Origin: an uncultured Prevotellaceae bacterium
GTDB taxonomy: Bacteria > Bacteroidota > Bacteroidia > Bacteroidales > Bacteroidaceae
NCBI GenBank assembly: GCA_946415645.1
Contig: CAMKTJ010000005.1
Coordinates: forward strand, 1-64,000
Reading direction: 5' to 3'
Length of the DNA: 64,000 bases
Shown: positions 26,801 through 34,300 of the stretch, piece after piece
Numbering within the stretch: position 1 is the first letter of the stretch
How the letters are laid out: every line of letters starts with the position of its first letter
Translations under genes and position numbers: made by a program
Notes under the pieces: model-generated
Seen by the model: the letters and a program-made list of their open reading frames with translations, nothing else
What the model was told of the DNA's origin: nothing
Databases searched by the model: none

Positions 26801-29800
26801 GAACTTTACCATCCACGGTGAATCACCAATGGAGACCAGTACACTGTTTGTAAGCAAAAATGCCAACATCAAAGACCTCTCTACCGAAAAGGTGATTACC
26901 GTCATCTACAAATACGACTATGAGGAGAGTGATGCATCCGGTCTGCACATCACACCTGTCAGCGAGCGCCATGTAGTGAACATACACATCAACTTCAAGA
27001 GCGGTGTGCCCACCGTAGAGGATATCCGAGAGCCCAACATCGTACTGCCCGGTACCAGCATCACCATGCGCGTGCCCACCGTACAGCCTGGTGCCTACGA
27101 GATTCTGGGTGGCGGATGGGAACTCTTTGAAGACCCATCGGATGCAGAGAGTCATATCAACGGTGTACCATATACACCAAGCGTAGACTCGCTCTACTGG
27201 TATCAGGACGGATTCTATCTGGCATACTACGCCAAGACTTACCTGGGTAAGACCTACTCTAACCATGTGCCTATAAGCGTGGCCAACTATCACGACCTGA
27301 AGAAGGTGATGGACGACAAGAAGTATCACCTGCATGTGGACTATGACCGCACCCGCCTGAAGCGTGACAGCAAAGTCTATATCAACAACTACAGCGGAAC
27401 GGAGGACGGACTGGACTACCTGAGAGACTTCTACGACCTGAGTCTGATTAGTGCTTCAGGTGATGGCTATACAGTAGCAAATAACAAGATTACTACAGCT
27501 ACAGGAAGTGCTAACGCCCATCTGGTAGACCATAGTCTGCTGAACAACAGCACAGACACAGGCACTAACAAATACTATCCCGATGAAACAAACACCAAGG
27601 GTGTAAAGGCTGGAACCAACCTGCAATTCATCCTACGTACGGATATCAACCATACCGGTAGCTGGACGCCTATTGGCAGCATAGATAACGAGGCAACGCC
27701 AAGTATTGACGAGAGCCAGTGCTTCAAGGGTGATCTGCATGGCGACGGACATACCATCAGCGGTCTTGACAACTCGTTGTTCGAGAACCTTTGCGGTAGC
27801 GTCTATAACTTAGGTGTAACAGGTTCGTTCAACACTGCCGGTGTGGTAGATACCGGTACAGGATACGTAGAGAGTAGTTGGATTAAGACAACAGGAACAC
27901 CTGACGGTACCAAGTATGCCGTCTTCGGTGACCCACAGGACGATAAGGGTAAGCAAGTTGTCAACTGTTACTACCCAGAAGACAAAGCATACAAGACCAC
28001 AACGCATCTCCGTGGTAATGCCAAGGCTATGCCGGAGAAGGCCTTCTACAATGGTGAGTTGGCTTACAACCTGAATAACTTCTACCTGTACAAGCGTTAC
28101 TGCGATGAGAAGGTCAATGAAGGCTACAAATACTATTACTACAAGAAAGATGGAGCCGGATTGTCTGATCTGCAGACTGGATTCTACGCTCAGAATGCAA
28201 GCCTTTGCTCTTCGGGCTATATAGACAACACTTCAAACGGTATCCAGTATGTGGAAGACCGCTTCGAGGACGGTGACTTCCGCTATGCATCGGGAAGCAT
28301 CACTCTGGCTGAGGACGAGCGCTGCTACATTGATACAGAGGATAACGACAGGAAATACTGGTTCCCCATCTGGCCGGATGACTACCTGTTCTTTGGTCAG
28401 GCACTGAACTACGGCTATGTAGAAGGACTGACACATCAGGACGTTCCTACCGCCATCAACCGCAATAACGGCAGGGTAGATGATACAGAGAACGGCAACC
28501 GCGTTTACCGCGCTCCCGCCTACTACGGCTCTAAGACCATGAGCTCTGCCTACTTCAACAAGAATGCCGTATTTGCACAGAGCAAGAACGGTGATGCCAC
28601 CACCATAGCCTACAAGGGTATGACGGCCATAGACTTCAGCGGCAGCAACGGCGATGTGGCAGGCGGCTACGAGAAGGGCTATCAGGACACCAAGTTCTTC
28701 CCGCCATTGCTGGATGATGATGGTCTGACCGGATTCAAGAACGTCAACCTGACACGTAACCTGCTGGTTTACACCAAGGATTCGGGTTCTACAACAACCA
28801 CAACAAGCAAGTACCTGACAGAGTATGTCTATGATAACATTGAAAGCAACAAAGACAGTTACCGCAACATAGAATGGCAAGATCCCGCCTACATACACGG
28901 TCACTGGATACAGCAGGCTGGCGATGACTTTGCTGCATATAAGGACCACATGCTGGTTGACCTGAACGACTTCAATGCGCCTATGGCATACGACTTCACC
29001 AGCAACAAGCGTATGTTCTACCAGCGTCTTCCCGAGGACAATGAGTTTGTTGACCGAAGCGCAGGATGGCAGGGCATCAGCATCCCATTCACAGCAGAAC
29101 TGGTAACCACCAGCGACAAGGGTGAGATTACCCACTTCTATGATGGCAGCGAGACCAGCAAGAACAGTACCGGCAGCAAGATCGGACACGAATACTGGTT
29201 GCGTCAGTACCGCGACATCAGCGAAGTATCCGGCGAGGATGCCATACGTACAGCCCGCTTCACCTATCCTACCAAGAGCGACGGCAACGTCATGCAGAAG
29301 ACTGCTCAATATGATGCTGCGGTAACCAATACCTTCCTGTGGGATTACTACTACAATGGCAACCACGGACAAGTGGATTACCACAAGGATACATATCCCG
29401 GCATCTACTATAGTAAAGCCCGTGATTATAATGACTATCCTATGCTGGCTGCTGCCACACCATATCTGTTAGGTCTGCCTGGCAAGACCTACTACGAGTT
29501 TGACCTGAGCGGTAAGTTCGAGGCTACCACAACGAAACTTCCCAACCCAGAGAAACTGGACAAGCAGACCATCTCGTTCGTGTCACAGAAGAATACCAGC
29601 ATTGGTGTCAGCGACGATGAGCTGACAGATGTAACTTACAACGGCTATAGCTTCAAGCCCAGCTACATGACTCAGACTATTGCTGCTAATGCCGATGCCT
29701 ACACGCTATCAGCCACAGGTGACAGCTATGACAAGGTTTCTACAACAGTGGAAACAACAGTACAGCCGTTCCGTCCGTACTTTGCTGCAGTGAGCAGCCC

Positions 29801-30098
29801 GACCAAGGAATACAAGTTTGAGACCCGCTCTATCCACTTCTCTAATGACGGCATAGGCGACCTGAATCCGGATGATGACATGGGTAGTGACAATGATACC
29901 AACGGTCTGGAGATATACTCTAAGGGCAGGAAGATCTACACGGTTTCTCACCTGAAGGAGAACGTCAACATCGTGATTGTGAATGCGAGCGGTGCTACCC
30001 TCACAGCCTATACGCTTGAGCCGGGCAAGAAGGTCATCACACCTATCACCACCCCAGGTTCTTACATCGTGAATAAGAAGAAACTCTATATTAAGTAG
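17880..30098 (+). CDS. Giant secreted [FY]GGG-repeat protein 1 with T9SS-type tail (4072 aa)
   Basis: The signal peptide is residues 1 to about 45 (ends Y-A-Q-G), so this is not a lipoprotein. Its DNA is built from four 9-base GCTTAGTAG-type units and four perfect TGTTCAA heptamers. Residues about 48-1965 contain about 16 full [FY]GGG and about 20 variant repeats (I-Y-G-G-G-x-x-G-x-V...V-x-I-x-G-G), a pattern suggesting stacked beta-structure. Residues about 1970-3350 include repeated segments such as Y-x-x-L-P-x-x-x-Q. A GLUG-like stretch (G-D-G-H-T-I-S-G-L-D) lies near 27735. The last 65 residues (V-N-I-V-I-V-N-A-S-G-A...G-S-Y-I-V-N-K-K-K-L-Y-I-K) match type A T9SS sorting domains, so export and surface attachment or release by T9SS is expected. 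A pilus-associated adhesin is one possibility. Codon use is uniform; no frameshift is seen. Confidence 0.9.
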   Translation: MRRINTIIGRMQLSRLSKLSGLMRLCLLFFLFNVQCSMFNDVYAQGLASIKIGGNVYGGGNAADVGGNATVTVKAGYLNKVFGGARMANVGGRTFVNIYGEEATSDIFIVEVYGGNDIAGTIGLSGEETTVPTELTEILTGDQTKETNPDKNAIDNTWKTFVRTTRSKRDNGTEQRAVIIGKLFGGGNGDYDYEHDTEADTYNIYERNHEPGDAPIATSTTGFNVPEIPKTYLEINGGCIAHLYGGGNNATITENTTISIKDESDDMQTQAETYERESEGTEHHMTATQVLSYLLGMVNLSTFQGNYTNWKFNFARVFGGNNKADMAIQPTWNLQEGKIRDLYSGGNQGRMTSPNGLILDIKPEETNPKPLVIENVYGGCRMADVRPLKPDGTDVNEVDNLTGYYFPRNLAARTMVQGGDIGNVYGGNDVRGKVYFGNAVGVSTSIRGNIYGGGNGAYAYTDNENFIDDPTYGDYCYSSVGYASSVDALNATRPDAEQVSIMVRGTDAAHPTVIGGSIFCGGNCATLETEDAHSTLKDYPLVELKIGSHVIADNVFLGNNGEGMVTEDVLKLYQSNITEEGEGGSAQKFSTMDLTDSETFKTYMEGAAMNIIPRLVFEDEGKGDRYTYEDYTSKIGSFYCGGNVGSMTYAGKNPMDFSAPIYIYNKVVGGCNNASVEASAYNAYYDGGILGSKEEQAEDGYKEGGKIKDRLELNFNGVRMLPQRLDDTFTRVASGTTLTKGKKYYTTNLRSSVFTADGTEVAGDVTDTYYELTNIGTKLEWNTAKWDNDEDDFMKAIPTGSLDKDLRLLDGNIYGGCYNSGHVNGNVVININQDVLNRSEVFKTGEDESNVDYVSQRDDVMDLAMTVFGAGHGEDTEIWGSTTVNLNKGYCFQVFGGGEEGVVGKKDGSGEYVYNADYSCTINLKGVKTIYSSEGTDPDIPESEYLYGGGNEGDVCGDTYVNLGNGRIYDAFGGASNANILGHTEVYIGGYGTWNTTDVGGTPTEQLTVTPHGFPWIRDNIYGGNDFGGFVKGKKNFASVTDRTSFDSKLMEAATYVRYIQGRVDSIFGGCYGEYDYTDPLFMDYTYVRGEELPEGVNVGDPKGDFHFPHLDDNSFIHFKPVNNTENKVGIIFGGSEGYPDDFSMNNAMQGESYVLIDDTETEDATQFANVDIYGGGAFAGVGSERAVGAGRTVVDLFAGTFNNVYGGSNQEGLIGSTRVNVPATSTIKVNALYGGSKGYSPEAITANTKLAARYCDTYVTCIDYQSPNAIVDNGIYGGNRNCRISLDTYINVGAPLYQSNGLYGTIYGAGYGDETVCGRTNIYMNAGANAYKVFGGGRDGNVFNFGSLAEWLKTQFTRANFTNDQLLENLRGYGRFMQGFRAYVAGAGRISLPAPMTFTDNIWKVADNEDFVDTEEYLNTNVHLMEGSNVNGYAYGGGFGSNATVGGRTYVELKGGNVERDIYGGGQGGHVYDKYELKSFTAETNVYIEGGMVRNVYGGGYLGHVGRHDGDISASNEYDIPGVANVTIGKTNGTSFLDGIPAIMRNAYGGGEGGSVYGTANITLNNGYIGYRYKNTGTEESPVYKYVEELDDQKPNAIELAGNLFGGGYVVNSYVDNANVEMYGGTIRGSLYGGGEVGPIGRGTMKADATIASGGIKNGPNDEATIYKAGKTHVKMFNGHVMRNVFGGGRGKDSWGGDGTMYMDEAIKPTLDLKCKGYVFGQTEVDIYGGEIGTDEGMARNFGNVFGGGDEGSVYSAYENGDGTLCIGKKDGVRYDGLYQGYYFKNENGAFTTIQVENGTYTAEEIAAAKEGDDAYGKTPGQKKYTTERQFTEDCKVLVEPWLQVKNSNIEYDSKTYKVGDYVPTDYLNTLKAKSGDNWPAGWDNVDVGTIEKERGINIHNAVFAGGNIASGSSDMYANAKTVFGNATATIHDVYNRDLITIGTGHTGGLYGDGNLTFVDGYRELNITNYGTDKYHLVSPLTIEQYRQLPGREQAYYEPKYECVKSCTDNANTTYSVGSSLPYDELTVLFLDDNGQSLKDGSTAILEWNNTTKKWIPNSTYWAEKGVVSTYAGRIMNTIQRADFCGVFGSRMVMKGAQDRVPEEVDYTNYTINRVREVSLNKMNTTAGDTGADDKMHGNYFGIYSIVNYLGALTSDVDFQSVRTTNRDEDDLKADGVTTFEGWKELHKTDRKRNNGSCHNQVALASGVYLELTTEESTGNKLNEKVWGPITGVVELDLINVQPGIGGGFVYAKNEHGVRSNSGIKTTTLTALNESAVTKWDFNYATADADRKEWETSGNFIHSSQTIIDDCYNISNRYLSTNFVPAHYWYVSGSVYVYDQYISAYTGSPNAYSETVELPITINAASNGSMTLMDVQPNLYAYYSSYTDANTNTPLSGEQKLVINDVTYQLNDPISYWEWNKLPAAEKKLFVKDTYVVSEDCKVGETAYTAGTVLLKSQYDALFVNNLPPTNVTHKRLVNDVEQDVEVAFNEVFHSSNNMSHNTGYLLTYNVTNPNIWNQWYTNVSSSTRVKNQTGGAGYENGPTYHPTETGLYGQQEYSRNDIISQTTYYKYEGYDKDENGVYTDEGDVKGLKQMYTAITSRTDQATFVPAYLLTKEYTSESAHYYPGAPVSAEISGYTTPAYISTATIQLSATDYIYVNDLLTDTDIDAYKTRYPESVAEINDLIVPAYICTVDGLYGGSYYETSKNYRALEAYSAMSPADRENFTFNYDALDLLIDPNYGGTTGKKYQYDSAASTLEGANNNDAHYSLTKPIDYTATYNSATDLDMGEGKKIEVTRYNSTEEKFEKKSVQLVKKDDELTREVYEQLPNEQRHYAPITVKSEDVASGSHTVYVVRESFVHVETPYAAGATIEGDAYSKLSSEEQKYITPLTFNAAGTYFYCREAYTINEHGEGQAVKAIMANAKGLNSNGETVSITANQTISSGEVPIGFIIAQGAADNEAYSYRNLPNKQKNFTIHGESPMETSTLFVSKNANIKDLSTEKVITVIYKYDYEESDASGLHITPVSERHVVNIHINFKSGVPTVEDIREPNIVLPGTSITMRVPTVQPGAYEILGGGWELFEDPSDAESHINGVPYTPSVDSLYWYQDGFYLAYYAKTYLGKTYSNHVPISVANYHDLKKVMDDKKYHLHVDYDRTRLKRDSKVYINNYSGTEDGLDYLRDFYDLSLISASGDGYTVANNKITTATGSANAHLVDHSLLNNSTDTGTNKYYPDETNTKGVKAGTNLQFILRTDINHTGSWTPIGSIDNEATPSIDESQCFKGDLHGDGHTISGLDNSLFENLCGSVYNLGVTGSFNTAGVVDTGTGYVESSWIKTTGTPDGTKYAVFGDPQDDKGKQVVNCYYPEDKAYKTTTHLRGNAKAMPEKAFYNGELAYNLNNFYLYKRYCDEKVNEGYKYYYYKKDGAGLSDLQTGFYAQNASLCSSGYIDNTSNGIQYVEDRFEDGDFRYASGSITLAEDERCYIDTEDNDRKYWFPIWPDDYLFFGQALNYGYVEGLTHQDVPTAINRNNGRVDDTENGNRVYRAPAYYGSKTMSSAYFNKNAVFAQSKNGDATTIAYKGMTAIDFSGSNGDVAGGYEKGYQDTKFFPPLLDDDGLTGFKNVNLTRNLLVYTKDSGSTTTTTSKYLTEYVYDNIESNKDSYRNIEWQDPAYIHGHWIQQAGDDFAAYKDHMLVDLNDFNAPMAYDFTSNKRMFYQRLPEDNEFVDRSAGWQGISIPFTAELVTTSDKGEITHFYDGSETSKNSTGSKIGHEYWLRQYRDISEVSGEDAIRTARFTYPTKSDGNVMQKTAQYDAAVTNTFLWDYYYNGNHGQVDYHKDTYPGIYYSKARDYNDYPMLAAATPYLLGLPGKTYYEFDLSGKFEATTTKLPNPEKLDKQTISFVSQKNTSIGVSDDELTDVTYNGYSFKPSYMTQTIAANADAYTLSATGDSYDKVSTTVETTVQPFRPYFAAVSSPTKEYKFETRSIHFSNDGIGDLNPDDDMGSDNDTNGLEIYSKGRKIYTVSHLKENVNIVIVNASGATLTAYTLEPGKKVITPITTPGSYIVNKKKLYIK
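17915..17998 (+). repeat. Repeat-built signal peptide: 9-mers plus 4 x TGTTCAA
   Basis: GCTTAGTAG, GCTTAGTAA, GCTTAGTGG and GCTTATGCG (17915-17950) are followed by four perfect TGTTCAA heptamers (17971-17998). Both lie inside the signal-peptide codons of giant 1. Confidence 0.9.
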
Positions 30099-30258
30099 CC
30101 TCACACAGATCCCACAGATCCAAAGAGATTTTTTGCTTGCGTATGATGCTATGTCTCTCAACTGAGAGCCATTGATGCCTTATCTGCGGTATGAGTTTAT
30201 AAGAACAAGCTCTTAACACTCATACCCCAAATAACTCATCACCCCATACATATCGGGG

Positions 30259-30968
30259 TTAGCATCAAACACAATCAATTAGAATCGCTACGCTCATGGA
30301 AGTTATAAAAGGACAATACCATAAAAGCCAACAGCACCCAAAGCTATCGTCCAGCACGAAGTGCTTAACTTCCAGCCAGCAACGCTGGCGTAACTCCCTA
30401 TTTAACTCCATTTTATAACTCCCGAAAGTTAAAATATATTATAATACAATCCGCCGGATGCCGTTCTTCATGTCAGCCTCTCCGAAGTTAACCAGAAGAC
30501 CTAATTGTATATTGGTAAGCCTCAAATACGTCTTTAGTTGTTTAAAGAAGACTGGTTTTATTTCCTCTACGGATTTTAATTCTATGATTACTTGGTCTTC
30601 AACCAAGATGTCTATCCTTAAGTCGTTCTTTAAGGTAATCCCTTTGTATATGATTGGAACTGGCTTCTGACGTTCTACTTTCAGACCTCTCTGTTGAAGT
30701 TCATAAAACAGAGCCTCTTCATATAGGGATTCCAAGAGCCCTGGGCCTAAGGTATTGTAGACATCCCACACAGCTCCGCGTATTTGAAATGTTAATTCAT
30801 TTTCAGTCATAATGCATCAAAATAAATGGTGTATCGTATTTAGAACGCAGATACTTACATATTATTGTCTTAAAAGCCAAATATAATCAAAGAATTCTGG
30901 CTTTTGATTCCAGTTGATATTTCTCAAATCTGAGCGTAGCGATTCTAACTGATTGAGTTTGATGCTAA
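30259..30968. repeat. GxxExxY cassette bounded by 38-bp inverted repeats
   Basis: The left boundary (30259-30296) starts TTAGCATCAAAC and ends GAATCGCTACGCTCA. The right boundary (30931-30968) is its reverse complement, with 36 of 38 positions matching. The GxxExxY gene and the 139-base module lie inside. No transposase is present. Confidence 0.8.
30439..30810 (-). CDS. GxxExxY family protein (PD-(D/E)XK-like)
   Basis: This 123-residue protein has the family signature G-P-G-L-L-E-S-L-Y (residues 22-30, i.e. G-x-x-E-x-x-Y). A nuclease-like core follows: D-L-R-I-D-I-L-V at about 63-70 and I-I-E-L-K at about 75-79. It belongs to the GxxExxY group (TIGR04256 / PD-(D/E)XK superfamily), common in Bacteroidetes genomes and of unproven function. 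Length is normal and all signature residues are intact. Unlike its neighbours it is on the minus strand, inside repeat element D and bracketed by inverted repeats. This suggests it arrived as cargo or serves the element. No clear promoter was found. Confidence 0.85.
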   Translation of the reverse strand: MTENELTFQIRGAVWDVYNTLGPGLLESLYEEALFYELQQRGLKVERQKPVPIIYKGITLKNDLRIDILVEDQVIIELKSVEEIKPVFFKQLKTYLRLTNIQLGLLVNFGEADMKNGIRRIVL

Positions 30969-31242
30969 GTCTAACGTCTAAGGCCTAAAGTCTATTTTTT
31001 GAAAGAGAGGGTTGATTTGATTTTAAGGGATGGTGAAGTCATGACAATGACTGGTGATGGGATTTAGAATTGGACGTTAAAAGCTGGCTTTTATAAGTCC
31101 AAGAGTAAAGCACAGCACGCAAGGGATTACAAAGTAATACCGCCCAACCCTTAAAAGCAAACGCGTGGGTAGAAAATCTATTTAGATCTGTGGGATTTCT
31201 TGCCGTGAGGCATAGGAGATTTCAAAAAAAAACTGAGTATAT

Positions 31243-31273
31243 TTTGTGGTTAACACATTATTTATTACCTTTG
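31243..31273 (+). promoter_or_regulatory. Bacteroidetes-type promoter of giant 2
   Basis: TTTG (31243-31246), exactly 19 bases, TACCTTTG (31266-31273). Transcription would start near 31280. This rules out the upstream in-frame GTG at 31246, which overlaps the -33 box, and supports the ATG at 31309. Confidence 0.8.
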
Positions 31274-31308
31274 CAGTGTGTAAAGTGTGCTTAAAAGGCA
31301 GACGGACC

Positions 31309-34300
31309 ATGAAACGAAGAACAAACTATATACTAAACTATAACTCTACTAACCGCAATTTACTCCTACACGGGGGAAAAATTATTCCCACACTGGGAAT
31401 GAATATTTTCTACACGTACGCGCAAAAACTCCGTAGTATGTCCATTTTCCGCACCCTTCTGGTGGTACTGATGATGGTATGTAACTTCTGTGGTGCTTGG
31501 GCACAACATCCTTTTACCCTTACTACCCCAGAACAACATGCAGCGCATTCCGGGGAAACACTCTACTGGATTGAATCCAAGGGTGCCACAGGTTTCTATA
31601 TGATTCCAATGGAGGATGGTAACGACAAAGGTGTATCTACCTCTAACATGGCCAATGAGTGGATGCTGTGGTATTTTATGGATGCTGGCACAGATGGAGG
31701 GAAGCAATACTACTATATCGTCAACAAGTCCACAGGCAAATATCTCCGCCTCATGGGAAATAATGGTGCCGACAACTCTATTGGCATTAAAAGTACTACG
31801 ACACCTGACGATTCTTACAAATTCTCCATCTCAGGTTCTGAAGGTCAATGGCTCTTCAGCCCCAAATCCAGCAGTTCCCATTATGTGAACAAGAAAGGCT
31901 CCAATGTTAATTATACAAATGGACTGAAATCAAGCACAGCAGGAGCCGGCGACCCTAACTCAGAGTGGAAATTTGTTCCAAAGGCGTCTGTTACATGGGC
32001 ACATCCCTTTACAAACTCAACCATTGATGGCGACAAGCATTATTACTTTATCCAGAACAGGCACCCCAGCAATACCAGTTATGTAATATCAACACACAAC
32101 AACTATGCCTCTGTCTCTACTGACAGGAATAATAACTGCGTATGGTATTTTGTAGAAGCAGCATCGGATGCCACTATTCCCAACCTGAAATACTACTATG
32201 TAGTAAATGCCCCAACCGGCAAACGAATGTATTTCAACAGCAGTACAGTGAACGGAAATTCGTTAACAAGTACCGCTAACGCCTTTGACATACGTACATA
32301 CTTAAGCGAAGGAGAGGAAGAAGATCGTTACTTGTTCGCTGTTGTGAACGAAAAAGGCGATAAATACACTGCATTTTCTCTTGTCCCCAAGAAACTGATA
32401 AGCTTATATCAAAACAAATACACTGCTCTGGGAGCCTCATCCATGAGCAACAATTCACATATTGGTACATTGCAAGATAGAGGCAAGAACGAAAACACTG
32501 CCCACTGGACATTTGAGCCGGCATCATACCCTATGCGATGTGTCACCCCTTCCATCACTTACTCAAGTGCAACTGGAGAAGTAACTATCACCACTTCTCC
32601 GGCAGATGCCAACATCTATTATACCACAGACGGTGAGACAACACCTACATCCAGTAGCACAGCTTATAGCGCTCCCTTTACAATCAATGCGCAAACCACC
32701 ATCAAGGCCATTGCTTCAAAAGATGGATATACAGATTCTGAGGTGGCTACTGTTACTTTCAATCAGGTTGCCACACCCACCATACAGAACAATGGCTCCA
32801 ATGCCATTACCATTACCTGTGCCACAGCAGGAACAACCATCTATTATACAACAGACGGTTCTAATCCTACCACTTCATCAGCCCAATATACCGGGCCACT
32901 GACCGAGAACATTTCTGGCAAGACCATCAAAGCCATTGCCGTAAAAGACGGTATGGTAAACTCTAATATCGCCTCCCTTATTGTTACCCTGAAGTGTGAC
33001 AACCCTGTCTTTACCAGAACAGGTGACAACGTAACCATCTCTTGTGCATTCCCAACAAGTGGGGTTACCATCTATTACACCACAGATGGAAGCGATCCCA
33101 CATCTTCAAGTACACGTAGACCATATTCAGAAGGCAACATCCCTGTTACAGCTGGCCAAACCATCAAAGCCATTGCCATGGCTACAGGATATGCGCCTTC
33201 TGATGTGATATCAAAGAAGATATTTGCCCCGATGAGTACCGATGAGAACGGCAAATATCTGATTACTTCTCAAGACAACTTCGACAATTTCATAGATATG
33301 GCCAGCACCGAGGAATATGCTGGTGAATATTACATTCTACAAACAGATGTTACAGCTGGTTCTGAGATTACCATTCCGTTCACAGGAACCTTCGACGGTG
33401 GTATGCATACCATCAGCAATCTGTCGGGCCATGCTTTGTTCAACAGCATCAATGGCGGTACGGTAATGAATGTAATGCTGAATGGCGTCAGCATTAGCGG
33501 AGGAACAAACGCAGGTGCCATTGCCAACGAGGCAACAGGAGACAGCCGTATCTACAATGTGGGTGTGCTGAGCGGCTCTGTAGGAGGAAGTGGCAATGTA
33601 GGTGGTATAGTGGGATTGCTTGACGGCAGCTCACGCGTCATCAACTGCTTCAGCTACGCCAATATCACAGGTGGTTCTAACGTAGGCGGTATTGTGGGCT
33701 ATAACAACGTAGCATCTACCGCCAGTAACATGAAGACCATGGTGATGAACTGTATGTTCTACGGCGATATCACAGGCGGTAGCAACAAGTCACCCGTCTA
33801 TGGCGGTCAGAATATCAACAACACGGAAGGAGGTCTGAATACCTACAACTACTATGCCTACTCTAAGTTACCTACCAGCCATATCACAGAAGGTAAATAC
33901 AACTGTGCGTTGGCAGTAGAAGACAAATACCTGAACCGCTTTGAGTTCTACCGTCAGCTGCTGAACAGCAACAGACGCCTGGCAGCCAAATATGCCTCTA
34001 CCACAAGTACAACGGTCAATGCCACAGATATGATGAAGTGGGTGTTGGAAACGGCAGACAGAAAGATTGCCACTCCGAAGACCTATCCTGTACTGAAAGC
34101 ACAAGCTAAGTATCCCTCTATCATCAATTATGACACGAGAGACCTATCTGATTATTCCGAGGAAAACAGGAACAAAGGCCTTAAGACAGGTACGCTGAAT
34201 GTTACCATCAGTGAGTCCAACACCACTACTGGCGGCCAGACTAAACCCACAGGTGCTACCGTGACGACTACCAGTCTCACCCTCACCCGAACCGACAAGG

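Larger units (their letters stand above)
30101..31219. repeat. Structured intergenic repeat element, copy D, carrying a GxxExxY gene
   Basis: The left arm starts 2 bases after the giant 1 stop with TCACACAGATC and the same hairpin series (GTATGAG/CTCATAC with TAAGA/TCTTA). The right arm ends TTTAGATCTGTGGGAT...GCATAGGAGA. The centre is enlarged by about 640 bases: the 139-base module shared with copy B (30295-30433), then a GxxExxY gene. These are bracketed by 38-bp inverted repeats at 30259-30296 and 30931-30968. Confidence 0.85.

Noticed and set aside
28233-29384. Minus-strand open frame of 383 codons inside giant 1
   Set aside because: Same reason: antisense to a well-supported coding frame, with low-complexity V/A/I composition.
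31246-31308. GTG start for giant 2 at 31246
   Set aside because: The GTG overlaps the -33 box of a perfect promoter, so it would not be in the transcript.
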